64,000 nucleotides of DNA from Streptomyces cellulosae (GCF_000721105.1 NZ_JOEV01000020.1:62001-126000); one strand, 5' to 3'. Numbered from the stretch's first letter, positions 10,104-19,345 are shown. The notes: generated by a model not told the origin, from the sequence alone. A program made the numbers and translations.

Positions 10104-10964
10104 TCAGGCGTACGTGTAGAAGCCCGACCCGGACTTCCGGCCCAGCCGGCCCGCGTCGACCATGCGCTGGAGCAGAGGGGGAGCGGCGTACAGCGGCTCC
10201 TTGTACTCCTCGTACATCGAGTACGCGACCGAGGCGACCGTGTCCAGGCCGATCAGGTCCGACAGCTTCAGCGGGCCCATCGGGTGGGCGCAGCCCATCT
10301 CCATGCCGTTGTCGATGTCCTCGCGGCTGGCGATGCCCGACTCGAACATCCGGATGGCGGAGAGGAGATACGGGATCAGCAGCGCGTTCACCACGAATCC
10401 GGAGCGGTCCTGGGCCCGGATCGCGTGCTTGCCGAGCACCTTCTCGGCGAAGACCTGGGCGCGGCTGAGGGTGCCCTCGGAGGTGGTGAGCGCCGGGATC
10501 AGCTCGACCAGCTGCTGCACGGGGGCCGGGTTGAAGAAGTGGATGCCGATGACGTGGTCGGGGCGTGCGGTGGCGACCGCCAGCCTGACCAGCGGGATGG
10601 AGGAGGTGTTGGAGGCCAGGATGGCGTCCGGCCGGGTCACGACCTGGTCGAGCACCTGGAAGATCTCCGTCTTGACCTGCTCGTTCTCGACGACGGCCTC
10701 GATCACCAGGTCACGGTCCGCGAACTCGCCGAGGTCGGTGGTGAAGCTGAGCCGCGCCTGCGTCGCCTCCAGCTCCTCCGCGGTGATCTTGCCGCGCCCG
10801 GCCGCCTTGGACAGGGAGTTGAACAACCGGGTGCGGCCGATCTCCAGGGCCTCGCCGGTGGTCTCGGCGACCTTCACGTCCAGGCCGGCACGGGCGCACA
10901 CCTCGGCGATGCCCGCTCCCATCTGGCCGCAGCCCACCACTCCGACGCGTTCGATGTCGGTCAC
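10104..10964 (-). CDS. 3-hydroxybutyryl-CoA dehydrogenase
   Basis: 286 residues, the full length of the single-function family (PaaH/Hbd/FadB2). The N-terminal Rossmann domain has 'VGVVGCGQMGAGIAEVCA' (NAD site). 'LASNTSSIPL' carries the Asn/Ser, and 'HVIGIHFFNPAP' contains the catalytic His; the helical C-terminal domain has 'GPLKLSDLIGLD'. It oxidises (S)-3-hydroxybutyryl-CoA to acetoacetyl-CoA, or reverses this to supply reduced C4 units. Monocistronic, with its own hairpin terminator. Confidence 0.94.
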   Translation of the reverse strand: MTDIERVGVVGCGQMGAGIAEVCARAGLDVKVAETTGEALEIGRTRLFNSLSKAAGRGKITAEELEATQARLSFTTDLGEFADRDLVIEAVVENEQVKTEIFQVLDQVVTRPDAILASNTSSIPLVRLAVATARPDHVIGIHFFNPAPVQQLVELIPALTTSEGTLSRAQVFAEKVLGKHAIRAQDRSGFVVNALLIPYLLSAIRMFESGIASREDIDNGMEMGCAHPMGPLKLSDLIGLDTVASVAYSMYEEYKEPLYAAPPLLQRMVDAGRLGRKSGSGFYTYA

Positions 10965-11136
10965 ATCGTCCCTTTCGCTGATCTACGGCTGTGGCAGGTC
11001 CGCCGTTGCTCCGGTGCCTGCTCCGTTCGTGCACGTTACTCCCAAGTATCGATGATCGATCGGCGGGGTGCGGGCATCCTGGGGCGCGAGGACGATCCGT
11101 GACCGGGCGGATCCAGGTCGTATGGGGGTTGTGCTG

Positions 11137-12357
11137 ATGGGGCGAGTGTCACGTCGGGCGTTCGCACTGGCCGCGCTGTCGACGCTCACGTCGGCCTCGG
11201 GGGCGACGGCCGTGCCGCAGCGGCGGGTCACCACCGAGATGCGGGGCGTGTGGGTGGCGACGGTGAGCAACCGTGACTGGCCCTCGCAGCCGGGATTGCC
11301 GGCGGACCGGCAGCGCGCCGAACTCATCGCGCACCTCGACACGGCGGTCCGGTCCCGCCTGAACGCCGTGGTGTTCCAGGTACGCCCGACGGCCGACGCG
11401 CTGTGGCCCTCGCCGTACGAACCGTGGTCGCAGTACCTCACCGGCACCCAGGGCCGCGACCCGGGCTGGGACCCGCTCGGCACGGCGGTGAAGGAGGCGC
11501 ACGCGCGGGGGCTGGAACTGCACGCCTGGTTCAATCCGTACCGCGTCGCCAACCACACGGATCCCACGAGACTGGCCGCCTCCCACCCCGCCCGCGAGCA
11601 CCCGGACTGGGTGGTGCCGTACGGCGGGAAGCTCTACTACAACCCGGGGATGCCCGAGGTCCGCGCCTTCGTGCAGGACGCGATGCTGGACGCGGTGCGC
11701 AGGTACCCGGTGGACGCGGTCCACTTCGACGACTACTTCTACCCGTATCCGGTGGCCGGCCAGACCTTCGACGACGACGCGGCCTACGACCGGCACGGCG
11801 GTGCCTTCCCCAACCGGGCCGCGTGGCGGCGCGACAACATCGACAGGCTGGTACGGGAGACGGCGTCCCGCGTCAAACGGATCCGCCCCACCGCCCGCTT
11901 CGGCATCAGCCCCTTCGGGGTGTGGCGCAACGCCGGCACCGACCCGCTCGGCTCGGACACGCGGGCGGGCGTGCAGACGTACGACGATCTGCACGCGGAC
12001 ACCCGCACCTGGGTCCGGGAGGGCTGGATCGACTACATCGTCCCGCAGTTGTACTGGAACATCGGCTTCGCCGCCGCCGACTACGCCGAACTGCTCCACT
12101 GGTGGGCCGAGGTGGCGAAGGGGAGCAGGACGAAGCTGTACCTGGGCGAGGCGCTCTACAAGGCCGGCGATCCGGCGCAGCCCGCGGCCTGGCAGGACCC
12201 GGCCGAGTTGTCCCGGCATCTGGCCCTGGCCCGGAGCTATCCGCAGGCGTGCGGGCATGTCTTCTTCGCGGCCGAGGAGGTCGTGGCGGACCGGATCGGG
12301 GCGATGGCGCGGGTGGTCGCCGACCACTACCAGCGGCCGGCGAAACCCCCGCGCTGA
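11137..12357 (+). CDS. Secreted GHL10-family glycoside hydrolase-like protein
   Basis: 406 residues. The N-terminus MGRVSRRAFALAALSTL carries a twin-arginine-type signal, so export is likely through Tat. The body is a TIM-barrel of the GHL10 (former DUF187) family: 'EMRGVWVATVSNRDWPS', 'LNAVVFQVRPTADALWPS', 'GLELHAWFNPYRV', 'VDAVHFDDYFYPYP', 'WIDYIVPQLYWNIGF'. The conserved Asp pair in HFDDYFYP is typical. Homologues act on cell-envelope or secreted glycans; the substrate is unknown. An alternative in-frame ATG at 11122 would add five residues. Confidence 0.88.
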   Translation: MGRVSRRAFALAALSTLTSASGATAVPQRRVTTEMRGVWVATVSNRDWPSQPGLPADRQRAELIAHLDTAVRSRLNAVVFQVRPTADALWPSPYEPWSQYLTGTQGRDPGWDPLGTAVKEAHARGLELHAWFNPYRVANHTDPTRLAASHPAREHPDWVVPYGGKLYYNPGMPEVRAFVQDAMLDAVRRYPVDAVHFDDYFYPYPVAGQTFDDDAAYDRHGGAFPNRAAWRRDNIDRLVRETASRVKRIRPTARFGISPFGVWRNAGTDPLGSDTRAGVQTYDDLHADTRTWVREGWIDYIVPQLYWNIGFAAADYAELLHWWAEVAKGSRTKLYLGEALYKAGDPAQPAAWQDPAELSRHLALARSYPQACGHVFFAAEEVVADRIGAMARVVADHYQRPAKPPR

Positions 12358-12358
12358 G

Positions 12359-12556
12359 TCACCGCTGGTGGATTTCCCGGTGCCGGATCTCGGTGTCCGG
12401 GCCGGGTGAGCACACGCCCTCGTGCCCGTCCTCGAAGCGGACGCGGTACGGAGGGTTGCCCTCGCGGCCCATCACTTCGACGATCTCGCCGACCTTGTCC
12501 TGCTGTCCGACCACCCTGCCGTGCTGGACAAGCTGGTCGCCCACGGTTGCACGCAT
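12359..12556 (-). CDS. DUF1918 small protein
   Basis: 65 residues, MRATVGDQLVQHGRVVGQQD... 'GEIVEVMGREGNPPYRVRFEDGHEGVCSPGPD'. This is the DUF1918 fold, a small SH3-like beta barrel common in actinobacteria with no assigned role. GAGG lies upstream of the ATG. It is convergent with the GHL10 gene, with only one base between stops. Confidence 0.85.
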   Translation of the reverse strand: MRATVGDQLVQHGRVVGQQDKVGEIVEVMGREGNPPYRVRFEDGHEGVCSPGPDTEIRHREIHQR

Positions 12557-12648
12557 CTGTGGGGCCTCCTCACCTTGTGCGGGAGCAGCGGTCCGTGGCT
12601 TCGAGTCTACGGCGCGGGGACCCGCTGGGACCGCCGCGTGCACGCCAC

Positions 12649-13575
12649 TCAGCCTCGGGCCCGCTGGGTGACGGCGATGCACACCAGCACCGCCACGGCC
12701 GTCAGCGGGGCGGCCACCGTCAGGTGCTCGCCGAGCAGCAGCACCGACCACACCAGTGTGAGCAGGGGCTGGGCCAACTGCAACTGGCTGGCCTTGGGGA
12801 TGCCGATGGCGGCCATGCCCCGGTACCAGACGACCAGGCCGAGGAACTGCGAGCCCGCCGCGACCCACAGCAGCCCGGCGACGCTGCGCGCGGTGAGGTT
12901 GACGGGCTCGTACGCCAGTGCCACCGCGGCGGCGGGCACGGCGAGCGGCAGACACAGCACCAGGGCCCAGCCGATGACCTGCCAGCCCGGCATGACCCGG
13001 GCCAGCCGGCCGCCCTCGGTGTAGCCGGCCGCGCACACCAGCAACGCGCCGAACAGGTACAGGTCGGCGGTGGTGAGGGCGCCGCCGCTCTGCTGCACGG
13101 TGAAGGCGGCCACCGCGGCCGCGCCGGCCAGGGCCGCCGTCCAGAAGGTGCGGGAGGGGCGGGTGCCCACGCGCAGGGCGGACAGCAGTGCGGTCGTCAG
13201 CGGGAGCAGGCCGACCACGACGGCCGCGTGCGCGGTGGTCGAGGTCCGCAGGGCGAGGGTGCTCAGCAGCGGGAAGCCGGCCACGACTCCGGCGGCGACG
13301 ACCGCGAGCCCCGGCCAGTGCCGGCGGTCGGGCGCCGGGACGCGCAGCGCCACCAGACAGCCGCCCGCGATCAGCGCCGCGAGCACACAGCGCACGGCGA
13401 CGAGGGACCAGGGCCCGAAGCCCTCGAGGCCCCAGGCGGTGGCGGGAAAGGTGAGGGAGAAGGCGACGACGCCGAGGGCGGCCAGGAGCGTGCCGGTACG
13501 GCCCGTGGGCCTCGTGGCCGGGGTGGTGGTGACCGCTATCCGGGTCGGCGTGATAGCGCTACTCTGTGCTCTCAT
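12649..13575 (-). CDS. EamA-family (DMT) transporter
   Basis: 308 residues with about ten hydrophobic helices and the twofold repeated EamA domain ('AALGVVAFSLTFPATAWGLEGFGPWSLVAVR' region; second repeat near 165-300 with 'LLTLVWSVLLLGEHLTVAAPL'). Members export metabolites such as amino acids. The ATG at 13575 shares its CATG with the divergent MocR gene, and no ribosome-binding site precedes it. The MocR protein is a likely regulator of this exporter. Confidence 0.88.
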   Translation of the reverse strand: MRAQSSAITPTRIAVTTTPATRPTGRTGTLLAALGVVAFSLTFPATAWGLEGFGPWSLVAVRCVLAALIAGGCLVALRVPAPDRRHWPGLAVVAAGVVAGFPLLSTLALRTSTTAHAAVVVGLLPLTTALLSALRVGTRPSRTFWTAALAGAAAVAAFTVQQSGGALTTADLYLFGALLVCAAGYTEGGRLARVMPGWQVIGWALVLCLPLAVPAAAVALAYEPVNLTARSVAGLLWVAAGSQFLGLVVWYRGMAAIGIPKASQLQLAQPLLTLVWSVLLLGEHLTVAAPLTAVAVLVCIAVTQRARG

Positions 13576-13586
13576 GCAAGAGCGTA
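13560..13586. promoter_or_regulatory. Back-to-back -10 elements for a leaderless divergent pair
   Basis: On the plus strand TACTCT (13560-13565) lies 8 bases before the MocR ATG. On the minus strand TACGCT (13581-13586 reversed) lies 5 bases before the EamA ATG. Both match TAnnnT at the spacing expected for transcription starting at the A of the start codon. Neither -35 element is strong, as expected if an activator is needed. Confidence 0.5.
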
Positions 13587-15061
13587 GCAGCGTGGGGGAA
13601 CTGGCGGAACACTTGCGAAGGGAGCTGGACCGCTACTCTCCTGGTGGAAAGCTCCCATCGAGTCGGGCCCTCGTCGAACGGTTCCGGGTGAGCCCGGTGA
13701 CCGTCTCGCGGGCCCTCGGACAACTGGCCGCCGAGGGGCTGGTCGTCACCCGGCCCGGTGCGGGTGCCTTCCGGGCCCAGCCGCACGCGTCGGCCGCACC
13801 GGCCGGGGACACGTCCTGGCAGGAGGTGGCCCTGAGCGCGGACGGCGCCGCCGACCTCGTACCGCGCTCGGTGGACGCGTCCGGAGTCCTGGTCTCGCTG
13901 GCCGCACCCTCGCCCGGCGTGATCGAGTTCAACGGCGGTTATCTGCACCCCTCGCTCCAGCCCGAGCGGGCGATGTCCGCGGCCCTGGCCCGCGCCGGAC
14001 GCCGGCCCGGCGCGTGGGGGAGGCCGCCCATGGAGGGGCTGCCCGAGTTGCGGGAGTGGTTCGCGCGGAGCATCGGCGGGCCCGGCGGAGGCGTCACCGC
14101 CGCGGAGGTGCTGATCAGCTCCGGCGGCCAGTCGGCGCTGACCACCGCCCTGCGCGCCCTCGCGCCGCCGGGTGCGCCGGTGCTCGTCGAGTCGCCCACG
14201 TATCCCGGCATGCTGGCGATCGCCCGCGCGGCCGGCCTGCGCCCCGTCCCGGTGCCGGTGGACGCGGACGGCGTACGGCCGTCCCTGCTCGCCGACGCGT
14301 TCCGGGCCACCGGCGCCCGGGTCCTCGTCTGCCAGCCGCTGTTCCAGAACCCGACCGGCGCGGTGCTCGCGCCCCAGCGGCGCGGTGAGGTGCTGCGCAT
14401 CGCCCGCGAGGCGGGAGCGTTCGTCGTCGAGGACGATTTCGTACGACGGCTCGTGCACGAGGACGCGGGCGAACTGCCGCGTCCGCTCGCCGCCGACGAT
14501 CCCGACGGGGTGGTGGTCCATGTCAGCTCACTGACCAAGGCGACCTCGCCCAGCTTCCGGGTCAGTGCGCTGGTCGCGCGCGGTCCGGTGCTGGAGCGGC
14601 TGCGCGCCATCCAGGTCGTCGACAGCTTCTTCGTCCCCCGGCCGCTGCAGGAGGCGGCACTCGAACTGGTCGGCTCACCGGCCTGGCCCCGCCATCTGCG
14701 CGCGATCTCGGCGGAGTTGAAGGCCCGCCGCGACACCATGACGGCCGCGCTCCGGCTCGAGATTCCGGAACTGGCCCTGCCGCACATCCCGTCGGGCGGC
14801 TACCACCTCTGGCTCCGCCTGCCCGACGGCACGGGGGGCGCTGGGGGCACCGCCCAGGCGTTCGGCTCCGGGGGAGAGGCCGCCCTCACCTCCGCCGCCC
14901 TCCGCGCCGGCGTCGCCATCACCCCCGGCCGCCCCTATTTCAGCGCCGAACCGCCTGCCGCCCACGTCCGGTTGAGCTTCGCGGCCGTGGCGGGGGCGGG
15001 GGCGATCGTGGAGGGGGTACGGCGGCTTCGTGCGGCCTGTGACGGGGTGCTCCGGTCGTAG
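13574..15061 (+). CDS. MocR-type GntR/aminotransferase-like regulator
   Basis: 495 residues. Residues 1-75 are a GntR winged helix ('LAEHLRRELDRYSPGGKLPSSRALVERF...SPVTVSRALGQLAAEGLV'). Residues about 115-495 are a fold-type-I PLP aminotransferase-like domain with 'SSGGQSALTTALRAL', 'VCQPLFQNPTGAVLAPQRR', and the PLP lysine in 'HVSSLTKATSPSFRVSALV'. MocR proteins sense PLP adducts or amino-acid-like ligands and usually control a divergent gene, here the EamA exporter. The start is leaderless (no Shine-Dalgarno). Confidence 0.92.
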   Translation: MQERSSVGELAEHLRRELDRYSPGGKLPSSRALVERFRVSPVTVSRALGQLAAEGLVVTRPGAGAFRAQPHASAAPAGDTSWQEVALSADGAADLVPRSVDASGVLVSLAAPSPGVIEFNGGYLHPSLQPERAMSAALARAGRRPGAWGRPPMEGLPELREWFARSIGGPGGGVTAAEVLISSGGQSALTTALRALAPPGAPVLVESPTYPGMLAIARAAGLRPVPVPVDADGVRPSLLADAFRATGARVLVCQPLFQNPTGAVLAPQRRGEVLRIAREAGAFVVEDDFVRRLVHEDAGELPRPLAADDPDGVVVHVSSLTKATSPSFRVSALVARGPVLERLRAIQVVDSFFVPRPLQEAALELVGSPAWPRHLRAISAELKARRDTMTAALRLEIPELALPHIPSGGYHLWLRLPDGTGGAGGTAQAFGSGGEAALTSAALRAGVAITPGRPYFSAEPPAAHVRLSFAAVAGAGAIVEGVRRLRAACDGVLRS

Positions 15062-15172
15062 GGCGGCGGTGGGAGAGACCCCTGGGTCATGCCTCCGGCG
15101 TCGTGTCCGCCACCGGCCGCGCACCGCGAAAACCGCTCGACGCCGACAGCCGTGAGCTGCGAATCTCCTCGC

Positions 15173-15607
15173 ATGACCGACACCCCGCTCCTCGCCGAGG
15201 GCTACGAGATCTCCGCCGACACGAACCGCGTGGATGCCGAGCGGGTGCACCGCTGGCTGTCGACCGATGCGTACTGGGCGCTCGGGCGGCCCAGGGAGAA
15301 GCAGGACCGGGCGATCGAGGGGTCGATCAACTTCGGGGTGTATGACGCGGTTTCGGGGGATCAGGTGGCGTATGCCCGAGTCGTCACCGACCGGGCGACC
15401 TTCGCCTGGCTGTGCGACGTGTACGTCGACCCCTCGGTGCGGGGAAAGGGGATCGGCACGGCGCTCGTCGGGGCCGTACGGGAGCATGTGCGGCCGTACG
15501 GGCTGCGGCGGATTCTGCTGGCCACGCACGACGCGCACGAAGTGTACGAGAAGCTCGGGTTCGCGGCTCTCCCGAAGCCGGAGCAGTGGATGGCACTCGT
15601 GTTCTAG
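15173..15607 (+). CDS. GNAT-family N-acetyltransferase
   Basis: 144 residues. Acetyl-CoA binding motif A is 'LCDVYVDPSVRGKGIGTALVGAVREH' (Q/RxxGxG/A as RGKGIG), followed by 'ILLATHDAHEVYEKLGF', the usual motif B. The family acetylates a primary amine; the substrate is unknown. It is followed 69 bases later by the phosphatase-like gene on the same strand. Confidence 0.88.
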   Translation: MTDTPLLAEGYEISADTNRVDAERVHRWLSTDAYWALGRPREKQDRAIEGSINFGVYDAVSGDQVAYARVVTDRATFAWLCDVYVDPSVRGKGIGTALVGAVREHVRPYGLRRILLATHDAHEVYEKLGFAALPKPEQWMALVF

Positions 15608-15676
15608 CGGCAGGCCCCGCAACACTGTCGGGTAACAGCTCTTGACCTGCGTACTTTCGCGGCCCACCATCGCCGC

Positions 15677-16270
15677 ATGCCACTTCGGGTCACGTTCGTC
15701 GCCGCCGCGCGCAGCTCCCCGCTGCTCGCGGAACGCTTCGATGACGACCGTCCGCTGGACCAGGCCGGATGGGACGACGTGCAGCGGGTCGCCCACGACC
15801 TGATCCCGCTCGCGGCGGCCGAGTTGCGTTACTGCTCGCCGACCCCGCGCAGCCGCGTCACCGGGGAGGCGCTCGGCTATGCGCCGCTCGTGCAACTCGC
15901 CCTGCGGGACTGCGACATGGGGCGCTGGCGGGGACTGACGCTCGGTGAGGCGATGGCGCGGGAACCGGCGGCCGTGGATGCCTGGCTCGCCGACCCGCGG
16001 GCCACCCCGCACGGCGGTGAGTCGCTGGCCGCCTTCATCGCCCGGGTCGGCGACTGGCTCGACACCCGGCCCTTCGAGGAGGGCGGCCGGATCGTCGCCG
16101 TGGCCGAGCCCTCCGTGATCCGCGCCGCCCTGGTCCACGTGCTCAAGGCGCCGCCCTCCACCTACTGGAACATCGATGTGCGGCCCCTGTCGACGACCGC
16201 CGTCACCGGCCGGGCCGGGCGCTGGAACCTCCGCTTCGACGGTGTGATCGCTCAGCCCTCGCGGACGTAG
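15677..16270 (+). CDS. Histidine-phosphatase-like protein lacking the RHG motif (probable pseudoenzyme)
   Basis: 197 residues aligning with the phosphoglycerate-mutase/histidine phosphatase superfamily: 'AERFDDDRPLDQAGWDDVQRVA', 'YCSPTPRSRVTGEAL', 'DMGRWRGLTLGEA', 'PHGGESLAAFIARVGDWLD'. The N-terminal RHGE motif that supplies the phosphorylated His is replaced by 'AAARSSP', and the second catalytic His (usually SHGxxIR) reads 'AEPSVIR'. It is therefore unlikely to be a phosphatase by the normal mechanism. It overlaps the convergent gene at 16252 by 19 bases. Confidence 0.8.
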   Translation: MPLRVTFVAAARSSPLLAERFDDDRPLDQAGWDDVQRVAHDLIPLAAAELRYCSPTPRSRVTGEALGYAPLVQLALRDCDMGRWRGLTLGEAMAREPAAVDAWLADPRATPHGGESLAAFIARVGDWLDTRPFEEGGRIVAVAEPSVIRAALVHVLKAPPSTYWNIDVRPLSTTAVTGRAGRWNLRFDGVIAQPSRT

Positions 16271-16695
16271 TCCGTGGTCAGCACGAGATCCTTGGCGGGG
16301 CCGCGCACCCGCCACACCGTCCGCCAGCGGTCCGCGGACCGGACGGTGAACTCACCGCGGTAGAGGTCGGCCGAGCAGGGATGGTCGGCGACATGATGTC
16401 CGCTCCTCAGGTCCAGGTCGTGGAAGGGGCGGCCGTCGGCGAAGCGCACGTCCACGGTGGGCGGTGTGCTCCCCGGCAGGAAGCGCAGGGTGCGCTCGGC
16501 GGGGCGCGGCACGCCCTGCCATACGAACGTGCCGGATTCCCGGTGCAGCAACCCGCCGCCGTCCAGCGGGCTGAAAAGGGTCGTCCCGGAGAACTCCCCT
16601 TCCGCGCCGCTCGCCAGATCCCGCACCGAGCGTTCCACTCGCCAGCCCCCCGCGAGGTATCCCAGTACGTCCGGTACTGGCCAGAACTCGCCCAT
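16252..16695 (-). CDS. DUF6314-like protein
   Basis: 147 residues: MGEFWPVPDVLGYLAGGWRV... 'GEFSGTTLFSPLDGGGLLHRESGTF' ... 'VDVRFADGRPFHDLDLRSG' ... 'WRTVWRVRGPAKDLVLTTDYVRE'. A small beta-rich, lipocalin-like domain of unknown role (DUF6314 type). The ATG at 16695 has GAGGAG upstream. A longer reading is possible but lacks a better start. It diverges from the arabinofuranosidase gene. Confidence 0.8.
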   Translation of the reverse strand: MGEFWPVPDVLGYLAGGWRVERSVRDLASGAEGEFSGTTLFSPLDGGGLLHRESGTFVWQGVPRPAERTLRFLPGSTPPTVDVRFADGRPFHDLDLRSGHHVADHPCSADLYRGEFTVRSADRWRTVWRVRGPAKDLVLTTDYVREG

Positions 16696-16735
16696 CCCGT
16701 CCCGCTCCTCGTCCCATCCGTTGCTGCACGCCCCA

Positions 16736-16764
16736 TTGACGCTTTCCCGCCCCCTCTCTATCTT
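16736..16764 (+). promoter_or_regulatory. Promoter of the arabinofuranosidase gene
   Basis: TTGACG (16736-16741), a 17-base spacer and TATCTT (16759-16764) make a near-consensus vegetative promoter about 90 bases before the ATG. Confidence 0.7.
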
Positions 16765-16767
16765 GCC

Positions 16768-16802
16768 GTTCGAAGTGCTGATCATTGTCCGACATTTCGA
16801 AC
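16768..16802. promoter_or_regulatory. Inverted repeat, candidate operator
   Basis: GTTCGAA (16768-16774) and TTCGAAC (16796-16802) are perfect inverse complements 21 bases apart, starting just after the -10 box. The position over the transcription start fits repressor binding, perhaps a LacI/ROK sugar-responsive regulator. No such regulator gene is adjacent. Confidence 0.45.
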
Positions 16803-16852
16803 CAGCAGGCCATCGGAACAGTCGCACCTCCCATTCGAGCCGCGGAGTATCC

Positions 16853-19339
16853 ATGTCACGCAGTACCCGCACCCGCTGGAGACTCGGTCTCACGGCCACC
16901 GCCTTCCTGGTGGCGGCCGGCCTGGTCACGGCACCCGCCCACGCCGAGGACGTCACCGACTACGCGATCACCGTCGAACCCGCGGCCAAGGGCGCGAAGA
17001 TCGACGACACGATGTACGGCGTCTTCTTCGAGGACATCAACCGGGCCGCCGACGGCGGGCTGTACGCCGAGCTCGTGCAGAACCGGTCCTTCGAGTACTC
17101 CACCGCCGACAACACCTCGTACACCCCGCTCACCTCCTGGACGGTCGACGGCTCCGCGCAGGTCGTCGACGACGACGGCCGGCTCAACGAGCGCAACCGC
17201 AACTACCTGGCCCTGGCGGCCGGTTCGTCCGTCAGCAACGCCGGCTACAACACCGGCATCCATGTGGAGGCGGGCAAGAAGTACGACTTCTCGGTCTGGG
17301 CCCGCGCCACCGGCGGCACGGCCCTCACGGTCTCGTTGCGGGACGCCGACGGCACCCTGGCCACCGCCCGCAAGGTGGCCGTGGGCAAGAGCGGCTGGGG
17401 CAAGTACACCGCCACCCTCACCGCGTCCCGCACCAGCTCCACCGGCCGCCTCTCCGTGGCCTCCTCGGCCGGCGCTGCCCTGGACATGGTCTCGCTCTTC
17501 CCGCGCGACACCTACAGGAACGAACCCAACGGCCTGCGCAAGGACCTCGCCGAGAAGGTCGCCGCCCTGCACCCGGGCTTCGTGCGCTTCCCCGGCGGCT
17601 GCCTGGTCAACACCGGCTCCATGGCGGACTACAGCGCGGCCTCCGGATACCAGCGCAAGCGCTCCTACCAGTGGAAGGACACCATCGGCCCGGTCGAGCA
17701 GCGGGCGACGAACGCCAACTTCTGGGGATACAACCAGAGTTACGGCCTCGGCTACTACGAGTACTTCCGCTTCGCCGAGGACATCGGCGCGATGCCGCTG
17801 CCCGTCGTACCGGCCCTGGTGACCGGCTGCGGGCAGAACCAGGCCGTCGACGACGAGGCGCTGCTCAAGCGGCACATCCAGGACACCCTTGATCTCATCG
17901 AGTTCGCCAACGGCCCGGTGACCTCCACGTGGGGCAAGGTACGGGCGCGGATGGGCCACCCCAGGCCCTTCCACCTCACCCACCTCGAGGTCGGCAACGA
18001 GGAGAACCTCCCCAAGGAGTTCTTCGCCCGCTTCACACAGTTCCGGGCCGCCATCGAGGCCGAGTACCCCGGCATCACGGTCATCTCCAACTCCGGCCCG
18101 GACGACTCCGGTTCGACCTTCGACACGGCCTGGAAGCTCAACCGGGACGCCGAGGTCGACATGGTCGACGAGCACTACTACAACAGCCCGCAGTGGTTCC
18201 TGCAGAACAACGACCGCTACGACTCCTACGACAGGAACGGCCCCAAGGTCTTCCTCGGCGAGTACGCCTCCCAGGGCAACGCCTTCAAGAACGGCCTCGC
18301 CGAAGCCGCGTACATGACCGGCCTGGAACGCAACGCGGACGTCGTCAAGCTCGCCTCCTACGCGCCGCTGTTCGCCAACGAGGACTCCGTGCAGTGGCGG
18401 CCCGACCTGGTGTGGTTCAACAACCACGCCGCCTGGAACTCCGCCAACTACGAGGTCCAGAAGCTGTTCATGAACAACGTCGGCGACCGGGTGGTGCCCT
18501 CCGCGGCCACCGGCACCCCGTCACTGCTCGGCCCGATCACCGGGGCCGTCGGCCTGTCGACGTGGGCGACGAGTGCGGCGTACGACGACGTGTCGGTCAC
18601 CGGCGCCGACGGGAAGACGCTGCTCACCGACGACTTCTCCCAGGACGCCTCGAAGTGGACGCACACCGGCGGCGGCAGCTGGAGCGTGCAGGACGGCCAG
18701 TACGTCCAGACCGACACCGCCGCCGAGAACACCATGGTCCAGGCCGGTGACCCGTCCTGGCACGACTACGACCTGCACGTGAAGGCCACCAAGAAGTCCG
18801 GCAAGGAGGGCTTCCTCGTCGCCTTCGGCGTCAAGGACACCGGCAACTTCTACTGGTGGAACCTGGGCGGCTGGAACAACACCCAGTCCGCCGTCGAACA
18901 GGCCGTGGACGGCGGCAAGTCGACGCTGATCTCCAAGGCCGGGTCCGTCGAGACGGGCCGCGCCTACGACATCGACATCAAGGTGCGTGGCCGCCAGGTC
19001 ACCCTCTACCTCGACGGCAAGGAGTGGGACAGCTTCACCGACGACAAGCCGGCCGAGCTGTTCCGGCAGGTCGTCACCCAGGACAAGAAGAGCGGTGACC
19101 TGATCGTCAAGGTGGTCAACGCCCAGTCCTCGGCGGCCCGTACGGCGATCGACCTGGGCGGCGCGAAGGTCGCGTCGAAGGCCCGGGTGACGACCCTGGC
19201 GGCCGCGCCCGACGCGGTGAACACCGAGACGGACACGGCGGTCGCCCCGGTGACGTCCACCTTCCCGGGGGTGGCCAAGAAGTTCACGTACATCTTCCCG
19301 GCGAACTCGATCACCTTCCTGCGGATCAAGCAGAGGTAG
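16853..19339 (+). CDS. Secreted GH51 alpha-L-arabinofuranosidase
   Basis: 828 residues. A Sec signal (about 1-34, 'FLVAAGLVTAPAHA') leads. A carbohydrate-binding-like insert (about 95-215) sits inside the GH51 TIM-barrel: 'GVFFEDINRAADGGLYAELVQNRSFE', acid/base Glu in 'LEVGNEENLP' (about E383) and nucleophile Glu in 'KVFLGEYAS' (about E470). Residues about 560-730 form a laminin-G-like beta sandwich ('WTHTGGGSWSVQDGQY'). It releases arabinose side chains from arabinan or arabinoxylan outside the cell. Single gene with its own promoter and terminator. Confidence 0.93.
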   Translation: MSRSTRTRWRLGLTATAFLVAAGLVTAPAHAEDVTDYAITVEPAAKGAKIDDTMYGVFFEDINRAADGGLYAELVQNRSFEYSTADNTSYTPLTSWTVDGSAQVVDDDGRLNERNRNYLALAAGSSVSNAGYNTGIHVEAGKKYDFSVWARATGGTALTVSLRDADGTLATARKVAVGKSGWGKYTATLTASRTSSTGRLSVASSAGAALDMVSLFPRDTYRNEPNGLRKDLAEKVAALHPGFVRFPGGCLVNTGSMADYSAASGYQRKRSYQWKDTIGPVEQRATNANFWGYNQSYGLGYYEYFRFAEDIGAMPLPVVPALVTGCGQNQAVDDEALLKRHIQDTLDLIEFANGPVTSTWGKVRARMGHPRPFHLTHLEVGNEENLPKEFFARFTQFRAAIEAEYPGITVISNSGPDDSGSTFDTAWKLNRDAEVDMVDEHYYNSPQWFLQNNDRYDSYDRNGPKVFLGEYASQGNAFKNGLAEAAYMTGLERNADVVKLASYAPLFANEDSVQWRPDLVWFNNHAAWNSANYEVQKLFMNNVGDRVVPSAATGTPSLLGPITGAVGLSTWATSAAYDDVSVTGADGKTLLTDDFSQDASKWTHTGGGSWSVQDGQYVQTDTAAENTMVQAGDPSWHDYDLHVKATKKSGKEGFLVAFGVKDTGNFYWWNLGGWNNTQSAVEQAVDGGKSTLISKAGSVETGRAYDIDIKVRGRQVTLYLDGKEWDSFTDDKPAELFRQVVTQDKKSGDLIVKVVNAQSSAARTAIDLGGAKVASKARVTTLAAAPDAVNTETDTAVAPVTSTFPGVAKKFTYIFPANSITFLRIKQR

Positions 19340-19345
19340 CCGGAG

